Positions 8,661-16,035 of a stretch of 34,499 bases of DNA are shown here, piece by piece. Numbering within the stretch: position 1 is the stretch's first letter; each line of letters starts with the position of its first letter. The translations under genes were made by a program, and so were the position numbers. The stretch lies in NCBI GenBank assembly GCA_021372055.1, contig JAJFVB010000002.1, positions 1 through 34,499 on the forward strand, given 5' to 3'. This DNA is from Desulfobacteraceae bacterium. Its GTDB lineage: Bacteria > Desulfobacterota > Syntrophobacteria > Syntrophobacterales > Syntrophobacteraceae. Under the pieces are notes generated by a model, which saw only the letters and a list, made by a program, of their open reading frames with translations, did no database searches and was not told the DNA's origin.

Positions 8661-8676
8661 TGGTATCACTTTTGCT
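8661..8676 (+). promoter_or_regulatory. Sigma-54 promoter of flgD and the hook-family gene
   Basis: TGGTATC-ACTT-TTGCT fits the -24/-12 pattern with GG and GC exactly ten bases apart. Predicted transcription start is near 8688, about 44 nt before the flgD ATG. This makes the in-frame GTG at 8684 an unlikely start. Confidence 0.8.
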
Positions 8677-8731
8677 CAGGTAAGTGGCGCGATCAAAGCG
8701 CAACGGAATCTTCCCATCGAGGAGTCACCAA

Positions 8732-9400
8732 ATGGCAGCAACCGTATCGGGTCTTGGGTCAACATATACGACGCTGAATACCACGACCACCGATTCCACG
8801 GCAAACGCCCTGGATTCGAACTCGTTTCTGACTATGTTTCTGACACAGCTCCAGAACCAGGACCCGACCAACCCGATGGAATCCTACGAATTGTCTTCTC
8901 AGCTCGCTCAGTTTTCGACCCTTGAGAAGCTTACCCAGCAGGTCACTCTGCTGACGAATCTGCAAAATTATGCGACCTCGGTAAACAATGCGGAGATGGT
9001 TTCGGTTGTGGGTAAAAATGTGAAAGCCTCGCAATCCACGGTGGACGTCACTGCCGACAGCGTGGGCGCGCTCAACTATAAGCTGGACTCGGCGGCAACG
9101 GTCACCGTCACCGTATCCGACTCAAGCGGAAACGTCGTGTACTCGACGAACAAGGGTGCTCAAGCCGCAGGGATTTACAGTGTGGGTTGGAACGGAACCG
9201 ACTCGACCGGTACCCGGGTATCCGACGGGACCTATACGATCGACGTTACGGCCGTGGACTCGAGCACCAGCGAAGCCTCGACGCTCACAACCTATCTCGA
9301 AGGGGCGGTGTCCTCCTGCAACCTTGAAGGCACCCCGACCTATAAGCTCTCGGACGGAACAAAGATTTCGGTATCGAGTGTCTACGACATCGGCTCGTAA
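8732..9400 (+). CDS. flgD: Flagellar hook assembly scaffold protein FlgD
   Basis: Hook-capping protein needed to polymerise the hook, exported through the flagellar type III system. The 222 residues start MAATVSGLG; the ATG at 8732 has GGAG seven bases upstream. The conserved FlgD N-terminal motif FLTMFLTQLQNQDPTNPMES is at about residues 32-51, followed by LSSQLAQFSTLEKL. The rest is a Ser/Thr-rich beta domain with a FlgD Ig-like stretch (GIYSVGWNGTDSTGTRVSDG). Followed after 69 nt by the hook-family gene, probably in one transcript from the sigma-54 promoter at 8661. Confidence 0.95.
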   Translation: MAATVSGLGSTYTTLNTTTTDSTANALDSNSFLTMFLTQLQNQDPTNPMESYELSSQLAQFSTLEKLTQQVTLLTNLQNYATSVNNAEMVSVVGKNVKASQSTVDVTADSVGALNYKLDSAATVTVTVSDSSGNVVYSTNKGAQAAGIYSVGWNGTDSTGTRVSDGTYTIDVTAVDSSTSEASTLTTYLEGAVSSCNLEGTPTYKLSDGTKISVSSVYDIGS

Positions 9401-9469
9401 GGCGCCGATACCCAAGCCATCAGATAGTTGAAGGGCCTTGAAAAGACCATACGAAAAAGGAGAAGTACA

Positions 9470-10258
9470 ATGTCGACAAACGCAATGTTTACCGCGGTAA
9501 CGGGAATGGATACTTTCGGACGCGCGATATCGGTCGTGGCCGATAACATCGCCAATGCCAATACCACCGGTTACAAGTCCGAAACCGCTCATTTCGGGGA
9601 CCTGGTGAGCGGATATATGACAGGCGGCGCTCTGACGACCAAAGCCGAGGGAATCGGCTCAACCCTGCTCGGCACGACGACCGATCTAACGACCGGCGCT
9701 TCCGTCAGCTCAGGCAACTGGTCCGATCTCATGATCCAGGGCAACGGCTACTTCAAGGTTAACGACGCGGTAAACACCGCGTCCTATTACACCCGCGACG
9801 GTTCGTTTCATATCGATGATGATGGATATTTTGTCAACATGAACGGATTTCAAGTGCTCGACATCAATGGCGACCCGGTCCAGATTGAAGCGGATCCCAC
9901 CAATCCGGTTTACAACTCCTATACTGTCGACGATCACGGCAATATTTACGGGATAAACGGAACCGGGAAAACAAAGATTGCCCAGGTCGGCGTCACCACA
10001 TTTACGAACCCCGAGGGGCTGATCCGTAACGGAAGCAACCTCTATGTCGCAGGCGACACCGGAGCCACCGGAACCACGGCCGTGGCCGGCGAGGGATGGG
10101 CCGGGACAATCGTCACGGGGTCTCTCGAGGGCTCCAATGTTGATCTCGCCAAGGAAATGGTGAACCTGATCCTCTACCAATCCGATTTCGTCGCGAATTC
10201 GAAGTCGATCGACACGGCCAACCAGATGATCCAGACCGTAACCAATCTTATCAGATAA
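9470..10258 (+). CDS. Short flagellar hook/basal-body rod family protein (FlgE/FlgG type)
   Basis: Axial flagellar protein of the FlgE/FlgF/FlgG family. It has 262 residues from the ATG at 9470, with AAGGAGA seven bases upstream. The N-terminal rod motif VVADNIANANTTGYKSE is at about 22-38, the central SDLMIQGNGYF at about 84-94, and the C-terminal domain (GSLEGSNVDLAKEMVNLI) is near 212-229. Position directly after flgD suggests a hook role (FlgE), but the length fits FlgF/FlgG and is short for a hook subunit, usually 400 residues or more. Its last third, or that of a paralogue, is partly duplicated downstream at 10315-10359. Confidence 0.85.
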   Translation: MSTNAMFTAVTGMDTFGRAISVVADNIANANTTGYKSETAHFGDLVSGYMTGGALTTKAEGIGSTLLGTTTDLTTGASVSSGNWSDLMIQGNGYFKVNDAVNTASYYTRDGSFHIDDDGYFVNMNGFQVLDINGDPVQIEADPTNPVYNSYTVDDHGNIYGINGTGKTKIAQVGVTTFTNPEGLIRNGSNLYVAGDTGATGTTAVAGEGWAGTIVTGSLEGSNVDLAKEMVNLILYQSDFVANSKSIDTANQMIQTVTNLIR

Positions 10259-10283
10259 GCAGCGGTATTGAATCCTGCCAAAA

Positions 10284-10310
10284 GGGCGGCCTCGGCCGCC
10301 CTTTTTATTT
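10284..10310 (+). terminator. Rho-independent terminator after the flgD/hook operon
   Basis: A perfect seven-base-pair stem GGGCGGC-CTCG-GCCGCCC at 10284-10301 is followed by TTTTTATTT. It lies 25 nt after the hook-family stop codon. Confidence 0.9.
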
Positions 10311-10314
10311 CCAT

Positions 10315-10359
10315 TCCGATTTCGTCGCGAATTCGAACTCGATCGACACGGCCAACCAG
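10315..10359 (+). repeat. Duplicated 3' fragment of a hook-family gene
   Basis: These 45 bases repeat 10181-10225, inside the 3' end of the hook-family gene, with a single mismatch (G to C in the AAG/AAC codon). The copies are 134 bp apart and the second sits after the terminator. After the shared part the sequences diverge (ATGATCC in the gene, GCCCTCAAG in the copy), so the copy may derive from a paralogue or be a recombination scar. It has no start codon. Confidence 0.85.
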
Positions 10360-10400
10360 GCCCTCAAGCCACCCGACAATACGACCCACCAAAGAACACG

Positions 10401-10553
10401 CTTTTGAAAAGCGTGGGGAGCTGCGCCCCCAGCGCCCCCACGCCGCTACGCGGCTCATTCGGGCGCCACGGCTGCGGCCGTTGGCCGCAACCGCAGGCGC
10501 CGAACGCTTGCGGGCGCGCGCGGGGGAATCATTCCCCGCTCTTTGGTGTCCTG
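10401..10553 (-). repeat. Dispersed palindromic repeat, copy B (degenerate)
   Basis: On the minus strand it reads GACACCAAAGAGCGGGGAAT, the GC hairpin, an expanded GC-rich middle, AATGAGCCGCG and CAGCTCCCCACGCTTTTCAA, the same order of blocks as the other copies. The GCGTTCAAGAT terminal core is missing. Downstream of fliK on its strand, a GTGGGG/CCCCAC hairpin followed by GCTTTTC could end fliK transcription. The 10360-10400 flank shows nothing recognisable. Confidence 0.6.
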
Positions 10554-10588
10554 ATTTGTGGCTTTGTGGCCTTACGGCCAAGGATGTC

Positions 10589-13126
10589 CTAGGCGAAGAG
10601 GTTTATCTGCGAGTTGCTTGAAGCGGAGCGATAGACGGTTTGAGTACGGACCGTCTTTTGAGACGCTTTGTCCGATTGCGGGAAGGAAAAATTCGATGAG
10701 CCCGAATTCCCTGCTCCCTGATCATTTCCCCCGCCGGTCTTTTCCCGGTTTACATCGACCATGAATTTCCCGAGCGAGAGTCCCTGGTCCTGCAGGTTCT
10801 GACGCAGCTCCGGCGCGCCCTTTACCAATGCCTGCCTGGCGGATTCGCTTTCGGTCATCACCATGGCCGAGACATCGCTGTCCTTTGCCCCGACCTTGAT
10901 GCTCATCTTCCCGAGCTCATCCGGCTCGAGATCCAGGACAAGTCCATTCTCGACCGATTCGGCCGCTTCGCGGGCGCTTTGCGCCAGATCGACCGCATGG
11001 TACGGGTCATAGAACGAAAATCCGTTCCCGCTTGTATTCTGCATGGAGCCGACGTTGATCCTGGCGCCCTGAAAGTCTTCGGCCCGATTCTGCACCATGG
11101 TCCATTCCGGAGCGCCGTCCCTGTTCCCGCCTCCGGCCTTGACCTCATTGGATGCGGCAATATCTTCGTACAGCCGGGCATGAGTCTTTCCGCCGGTCAG
11201 GCCGGTCGTTTCCAGCTTTGCGGCCGAAGCGGAGACTCCCGCCCCCGTCTGTTCCGTACCGCGGACTTCTCCGGATTCGCTCCATCCCGCCTCCGCGTCA
11301 AAGCTCCGCGCGGATGCGGCATTGGCGCCGGCAAGGTTCGCGGATTCGGTTGCGCCTTTGCCAAGAACCTGTGCGGCCTTCCCCGCATCCGGCATCGTCA
11401 CCCTGGAACCGCTCTCTCCTTTGACGGGAGCCTCGGCCTCGGCAGCTTCACCGGAGGCGGACTTTGCCGAATGGACTGTTCCCGACTGCGCAAGCTGATC
11501 GTTATTTTCCGCCGCTTCTTTTTTCACGCCTGAAGCAGCATCCTCGCTTGCCTGCGAGATCACGGCCGGGGCGGTTGCGCCCTTTTCCCTCGCCTCTCGA
11601 AGCACCTCGGATTCACCGAGTTCCACCGAGGCAAAATTGTTGCTCGGATTTTCCGACGCGCGCTTTTCTTCGACGGATTTCTTCATGCCGTCGGCAATCA
11701 TGCTGAAAGGGCTCTCTGAGCCGGAGTCCTTGGAATGTCCTTCACCACCGTCTGCGGGGTCCGTCGTTATCTGATTGGGGTGGAGAATCTCGCCGATATC
11801 CCTCGGGTCCCCGAGTTCGGACGCCGGTATTCTTGTGGCCTGTTTCTCCGCGTCCTTGGCCGCGACAGAAAGATTCTGCACCTGGGAGACAATGTCTTCC
11901 AGGGTCGGCGATTGCAGCGGATTCTCACCCTTGGCGGCCGCCGTCGCGGATTCGACCGAGACGATTTTCCCGTTCAATTGATCGAGCGCCGCGGCAAGAT
12001 CTTCGATCTTCATCGCCGGGGCCGCCTGCTCCTCGATCGGCGCGGCGGCGCCCTGAGGGGCGACCGCATAGCGATCCGCGGGATTTTTGACCGTTTTATC
12101 GTATCCGGCTGCGATGTTTGCCGCTGAAGACTCCGTCAGGGACGCGGACGAGGACGAAGCGCCGGCGATTTCCTCCGTTACATCGGGACGCGCCGCGCCC
12201 GGTTTCCTTTCAGCGGCGGGAACCGAAGAGGCTGTTTCCGCATTGGCGGTTGCCGTGCGCGTCTTTGCGGCTTCCGAGCCCGGCGTCACGGTCGTCTCGC
12301 CCTTTTCCTTCAGGAAGGAAGGAAGAGCACTGGAAGCAAGACTTTTCGTCTGGCCCTTCTGGACGTTCGAAGCAATCTGCGATGCTATGCCGGCTTCGGT
12401 CTGGCCATTTTTGCCCGAATCGGCCTGCTTGTTATTCGTTTGGAGCACCCTGTCCACGAGGTCGCGGAATTCGCTTGCGGAGTAGGACGAGTTGGCGGTG
12501 ACTCCCAGGGAGGCGGCGAGCTTGCCGTTTCCCAACGTGTGGGTAACCTGACCGCCCTCTCTGGCCACGATGGCTCCGAGCAGCGCCTGCGCCTTCTCCG
12601 AGCTGATTCGCCCCTGCTCCGCATCGCCAACCGGGCCGGGCTGGCGTTCAAGAAGGCTCTTGAGGTCCTTGACGGAAATCATGCCTTCTTTGTTCTGGAG
12701 CGACTTGTATGCCTGTATGGTTTCCGCCGGGTACTGAAGGTCCGACAGAATGGTTTCGATCATTGCAGGGTTGGCAATGTAGAGCGTCTCGCTGTTTTTG
12801 GCTCTCGTCTTTATGTTTTTGAGCTTCGTCTTCGCATCCGTAGCGTTCGTGCCCTCGGACGTCTTCTCCGACTCCCCGGCATTCCGGGAAGGCTTCTTCG
12901 TTTTTTTTGTTTTCGTCTCCGAAGACGCGCTGGATGCGGATGCGGATTCTTCCGCATCCTCGGACGCGGTTCTCGAGACCGCCGATGCATCGTTGCTTGG
13001 AGCAGGCATAAGCTTCTTGAGTTCACCGGCAAAATCCGACTTTACTATGCTCTGTCCGATTTTCTCGTTCTTGCGTCCAAGATAGGTAGAGAGCAATTGC
13101 GATGCTTGTAGCGAGCTTGCCTGCAT
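10589..13126 (-). CDS. fliK: Flagellar hook-length control protein FliK (large)
   Basis: Exported molecular ruler that, with FlhB, stops hook growth and switches export to filament proteins. At 845 residues it is about twice the E. coli protein (about 405). The N-terminal 700 residues are low-complexity, rich in Ala, Ser, Glu, Lys and Gly. The FliK C-terminal domain is at about 723-793 (ENGLVLDLEPDELGKMSIKV and LRQNLQDQGLSLGKFMVDV), followed by a Ser/Asn/Gln-rich tail. Start is the ATG at 13126 with a modest GGATGGA upstream. A sigma-54 promoter lies about 50 bp upstream. It runs convergent to flgD and the hook gene. Confidence 0.9.
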   Translation of the reverse strand: MQASSLQASQLLSTYLGRKNEKIGQSIVKSDFAGELKKLMPAPSNDASAVSRTASEDAEESASASSASSETKTKKTKKPSRNAGESEKTSEGTNATDAKTKLKNIKTRAKNSETLYIANPAMIETILSDLQYPAETIQAYKSLQNKEGMISVKDLKSLLERQPGPVGDAEQGRISSEKAQALLGAIVAREGGQVTHTLGNGKLAASLGVTANSSYSASEFRDLVDRVLQTNNKQADSGKNGQTEAGIASQIASNVQKGQTKSLASSALPSFLKEKGETTVTPGSEAAKTRTATANAETASSVPAAERKPGAARPDVTEEIAGASSSSASLTESSAANIAAGYDKTVKNPADRYAVAPQGAAAPIEEQAAPAMKIEDLAAALDQLNGKIVSVESATAAAKGENPLQSPTLEDIVSQVQNLSVAAKDAEKQATRIPASELGDPRDIGEILHPNQITTDPADGGEGHSKDSGSESPFSMIADGMKKSVEEKRASENPSNNFASVELGESEVLREAREKGATAPAVISQASEDAASGVKKEAAENNDQLAQSGTVHSAKSASGEAAEAEAPVKGESGSRVTMPDAGKAAQVLGKGATESANLAGANAASARSFDAEAGWSESGEVRGTEQTGAGVSASAAKLETTGLTGGKTHARLYEDIAASNEVKAGGGNRDGAPEWTMVQNRAEDFQGARINVGSMQNTSGNGFSFYDPYHAVDLAQSAREAAESVENGLVLDLEPDELGKMSIKVGAKDSDVSAMVMTESESARQALVKGAPELRQNLQDQGLSLGKFMVDVNREKTGGGNDQGAGNSGSSNFSFPQSDKASQKTVRTQTVYRSASSNSQINLFA

Positions 13127-13175
13127 AATTCCATCCGTCTGCGTAGAGGTGAGTGAATATTCCGGCAGATATTAG

Positions 13176-13191
13176 AGCAAACATGATACCA
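13176..13191 (-). promoter_or_regulatory. Sigma-54 promoter of fliK
   Basis: On the minus strand TGGTATC-ATGT-TTGCT has the invariant GG and GC ten bases apart and is nearly the same as the flgD promoter. Predicted start is near 13164, giving a leader of about 38 nt. Confidence 0.8.
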
Positions 13192-13329
13192 ACTCGGGAT
13201 CGAAAAGCTGAAGCTGTAAAATCAAGCACTTAGGACTGGAATGAATCCATGGAGGGGCAGATGGGCATTCGGGGGAGGAATTTTTTGCTTTCCGGTGCGC
13301 AATAATTTCCGGGGGGGGCGCTTGCCGCG

Positions 13330-14406
13330 CTAGGCGCGCATTCCGTCCGACTTGAGGAATGGATCGGAAAGCATGGCGAGGGCAAGCCGGCCTTCTTCCT
13401 TGAACCGGTTTTTCACGGCCGATCGCGTTTCGGGAGAAGAGGAGCCGAACTGACCTGCTCTCATATCGTAGACCGAGCCGATAAGCTGAGCCAGCTGGAC
13501 ACCGGTTTTCGTCTGGGATTTTTCCACCGCCCTTGAGAAGATCTTTGCCGCGCCGCGCGGACCATGCTGCACCGCGGTGCTCCAGAGGACCTCCTGGAGG
13601 GCCTTGGGGGCGCGGGAAACATCGAGCCCGGTGCGTTCCGAAACGTCCTGAAGAGCCGGGAGGTAATGCGTCTTTTCTATGAAATCGTATTGCAGTTTCG
13701 AGAACCGCTCGGGATCTTCGGTGGAGAGCTTTTTCCAGACCGCGGGCATTTTACCGGAACGACCGCCGGTATTGAACGGACCCGCGGCTTTGAGCTTCGA
13801 CGCCATGTCCGGAGCCTTATCGGCGAGGTATTCGATGAATTCCCGCATCGTGCCCGCCCGGGAGGAAATCTGATAGGTCCCGTAGGATGTGCCGCCGGAG
13901 GAATCGTAGCCGATTACATCGGGGCCCTTGTCCCCCGATTCGAAATGCTCCGACAGGGCGCCGATTTGCCGCCCCCCTCTGCGGACGATCATTCTCGCGG
14001 GATCCGCGGTGCCGGAAGGCGATGCTCCCATGCCTCCCGTGCGGCCGATCACGCCGCCGTTCTTTGCATACATGCCATTGAGGCGGTTGGGGCCTGAAGA
14101 TAGCGCGGCCATTGCAAAAAGTGACGACGTAGCCAGATTATTGACACCTTGCCGGGTTTGTGACTGAACGGGATTTACTCCACGAGGCGTTTTGGGACGA
14201 TCGCTATTGATGATATTCGCCGTCGCGGGTCTATTCTGGAAGACCGTGCCGGTCTGCGTTTTTTCGGCGGATTTCAAATTGTTCAGCAACGTTTGAAACA
14301 CGTTGACCTTCTGCTGGGACTTCTGAGCAGTGGCCCTCGCCTGCGGCAGTTTTCCGTTCGAATCGACCCTTCCGGCCTTCCCAATCTGATCTAATCTCGC
14401 TGCCAT
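13330..14406 (-). CDS. Lysozyme-like peptidoglycan hydrolase, probably flagellum-associated
   Basis: A 358-residue protein with two parts. Residues 1-145 are Gln/Asn/Ser/Gly-rich and probably disordered, with no signal peptide. Residues 148-350 look like a lysozyme/chitosanase-fold domain: HFESG at 154-158 with a candidate catalytic Glu156, Asp163/Asp168, GGTSYGTYQIS at 171-181, and LWSTAVQHGP at 274-283. I infer a muramidase or transglycosylase that opens the cell wall. The ATG has GGAGG seven bases upstream and a sigma-54-like promoter before it, and fliK follows, so a flagellar role (filling the job of the FlgJ muramidase) is plausible. A phage-type or secretion-linked lysozyme is the alternative. 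Exact family not certain. Confidence 0.65.
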   Translation of the reverse strand: MAARLDQIGKAGRVDSNGKLPQARATAQKSQQKVNVFQTLLNNLKSAEKTQTGTVFQNRPATANIINSDRPKTPRGVNPVQSQTRQGVNNLATSSLFAMAALSSGPNRLNGMYAKNGGVIGRTGGMGASPSGTADPARMIVRRGGRQIGALSEHFESGDKGPDVIGYDSSGGTSYGTYQISSRAGTMREFIEYLADKAPDMASKLKAAGPFNTGGRSGKMPAVWKKLSTEDPERFSKLQYDFIEKTHYLPALQDVSERTGLDVSRAPKALQEVLWSTAVQHGPRGAAKIFSRAVEKSQTKTGVQLAQLIGSVYDMRAGQFGSSSPETRSAVKNRFKEEGRLALAMLSDPFLKSDGMRA

Positions 14407-14442
14407 AAAATGCCTCCGGGAGAATTGTACGCTGCTAAGATA

Positions 14443-14458
14443 TGCAAAAGGCGTGCTC
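14443..14458 (-). promoter_or_regulatory. Sigma-54-like promoter of the lysozyme-like gene
   Basis: On the minus strand GAGCACG-CCTT-TTGCA matches the consensus TGGCACG-N4-TTGCW at all key places except that the first G of the invariant GG is A. Predicted start is near 14431, about 26 nt before the ATG. The one weak base lowers confidence. Confidence 0.6.
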
Positions 14459-14534
14459 GAAAGGGAGGCAAAAAAACATACCTGGAAGAGTGGATTTCAT
14501 TTCAATTATCGGCAGGCGGAACAATTCCTTGAGC

Positions 14535-14570
14535 AAAAACAGCGCGGCCGCGTGCCTTCAGCACACGGCC
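14535..14570 (-). terminator. Terminator of fabD
   Basis: On the minus strand a ten-pair stem with one mismatch (GGCCGTGTGC / GCACGCGGCC, five-base loop, 14546-14570) is followed within a few bases by TTTTT. It lies about 40 nt after the fabD stop. Confidence 0.65.
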
Positions 14571-14611
14571 GACATTGGATGGACCACGTATTTTTTCAGT
14601 TCGCAGCCGGA

Positions 14612-15529
14612 TCAATTTGCCTGGAGAAAACTCGTCAGACTCGCATCATCTTCGACGTTCAGAACTTTGGCGTTCCTGTCAATTCTCCGCATAAGGCCGC
14701 GCAAAACCTTCTTGGGCCCGACTTCGACAAAATTCGTGTACCCGTTGCGAATGAACCATTCCATGGACTGCCGCCACAAAACGGTGCCGCAGATCTGACG
14801 GACCAGTTTGTCCGGAAGCTCGGTCGCGGTATGCAAGGGCTGTCCGTCGACATTGTTTACGATCGGTATCTGAGGGTCGGAGAAACGGCACTCGCAAACG
14901 TAGGGCCCGAAGCGCAATTGGCCGGACTGCATACAGCGGCTGTGCCACGGCCCGCTCACGTTCAGCATGACGCATTTTTTCGCACCGGCCTTTTCGCACA
15001 TCTCGAAGGCGCTGTTGACCTCCGCCTCGGGCCCGGTGATGATAATCTGCTCGGCGCAGTTGATATTCGCCACCTCAGCTCCGGAAAGAGTGCAGATTTC
15101 CCGGATCTTTTCCTCCTGGAGATCCATGATCGCAGCCATGCCGCCCGGTTCCCGGACCGCCGCCTCCTGCATGAACATGCCCCGGTAACGGACCAGCTTG
15201 AGCGTGTCTTCCAGCGACATGACCCGGGCCGCGTACAGAGCGCTGTACTCGCCGAGACTGTGTCCGGCGGCCGCGGCGGGATAGATCTCATGCATGCGCA
15301 GGACTTCGAGGCAGGCCAGATTCATCACGGTTACCGCGGGCTGAACGTTTTCGGTCTGGACAAGCACTTCTTCCGGGCCTTCGAAGCACAGCTTCGCAAC
15401 ATCCATCTTGAGAATGTCCGAGGCGTTTGCGAACAGATCCTTGATCTCGCTGTAATTGTCGTAGAACTCGCGCCCCATCCCTACATACTGTGATCCCTGG
15501 CCGGGAAAAAGAAATACCCACTTTTTCAT
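14612..15529 (-). CDS. fabD: Malonyl-CoA:ACP transacylase FabD
   Basis: Transfers the malonyl group from CoA to acyl carrier protein for fatty-acid synthesis in the cytoplasm. The 305 residues match the family length. Motifs: FPGQGSQYVGMG at 8-19, the nucleophile motif GHSLGEYSAL with Ser91, the Arg of YRGMFMQ at about 116, and the catalytic His in SGPWHSRCM (His196). The ATG at 15529 has GAGGAG seven bases upstream. It is a single transcription unit between a sigma-70 promoter and a terminator, with no other fab gene in the window. Confidence 0.96.
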   Translation of the reverse strand: MKKWVFLFPGQGSQYVGMGREFYDNYSEIKDLFANASDILKMDVAKLCFEGPEEVLVQTENVQPAVTVMNLACLEVLRMHEIYPAAAAGHSLGEYSALYAARVMSLEDTLKLVRYRGMFMQEAAVREPGGMAAIMDLQEEKIREICTLSGAEVANINCAEQIIITGPEAEVNSAFEMCEKAGAKKCVMLNVSGPWHSRCMQSGQLRFGPYVCECRFSDPQIPIVNNVDGQPLHTATELPDKLVRQICGTVLWRQSMEWFIRNGYTNFVEVGPKKVLRGLMRRIDRNAKVLNVEDDASLTSFLQAN

Positions 15530-15594
15530 TCCAGCTCCTCTCTATGGGGGACTTCATGCAAAAAACACATGTGAAACAGGGGATTTGCATGCAC

Positions 15595-15623
15595 GTTCTA
15601 TTGAGGTCTGCAACGGAAGTCAA
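15595..15623 (-). promoter_or_regulatory. Sigma-70 promoter of fabD
   Basis: On the minus strand TTGACT-N17-TAGAAC. The -35 matches five of six bases, the -10 four of six, and the spacer is ideal. The leader to fabD would be about 60 nt. Confidence 0.6.
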
Positions 15624-15720
15624 GAGCAATAAGAACCCGCCCTTCCGAAGCCGCCAAGCCAAACGCCGCGGCCCCTTCGGGACCGAATCCTTCCCGGACG
15701 GAGCGGCGCGCGCCCGCAGT

Positions 15721-16035
15721 CTATCGGTCCGTCGACTTCTCCTCTTCACCGCGCCCGCAGATCCATATCGCGGCGGCAAGCCGGTCTATCCCGGCTTTCC
15801 AGAGAGCCCCGGCTTCCTCGCCGCCTGTGTCGATCTCCTTGAAAAGCTCGTCTGCGCTCTCAAGCAACCTGATTATCTCAGCCATTTTTTCCTGCACGGC
15901 ACGATTCTCCTCATGCAACGCCTCGGGGCAGGTTGATGAAAACCGGGACAGGAAATCCCGGCAGCCCTGTTTTTTCCCCGGCCCAGTCCTTCGAGCCCCG
16001 GAATCTATTCCGCTCTCAGTCTCGCGATCACCCAT
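15721..16035 (-). CDS. Small hypothetical protein overlapping tilS
   Basis: A 104-residue ORF whose first 31 bases overlap the end of tilS. I recognise no family. The middle (about residues 42-68, ENRAVQEKMAEIIRLLESAD and on) looks like an amphipathic, possibly coiled-coil helix, which supports real coding. The ATG at 16035 has GGGGA almost touching it, so an internal start such as the Met at residue 51 is possible. It would be co-transcribed with tilS. Its distal neighbour fabD has its own promoter. Confidence 0.45.
   Translation of the reverse strand: MGDRETESGIDSGARRTGPGKKQGCRDFLSRFSSTCPEALHEENRAVQEKMAEIIRLLESADELFKEIDTGGEEAGALWKAGIDRLAAAIWICGRGEEEKSTDR

Noticed and set aside
8684..8731. 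GTG start for flgD sixteen codons upstream
   Set aside because: It lies at or before the predicted transcription start of the sigma-54 promoter and has no ribosome site; the ATG at 8732 has GGAG.
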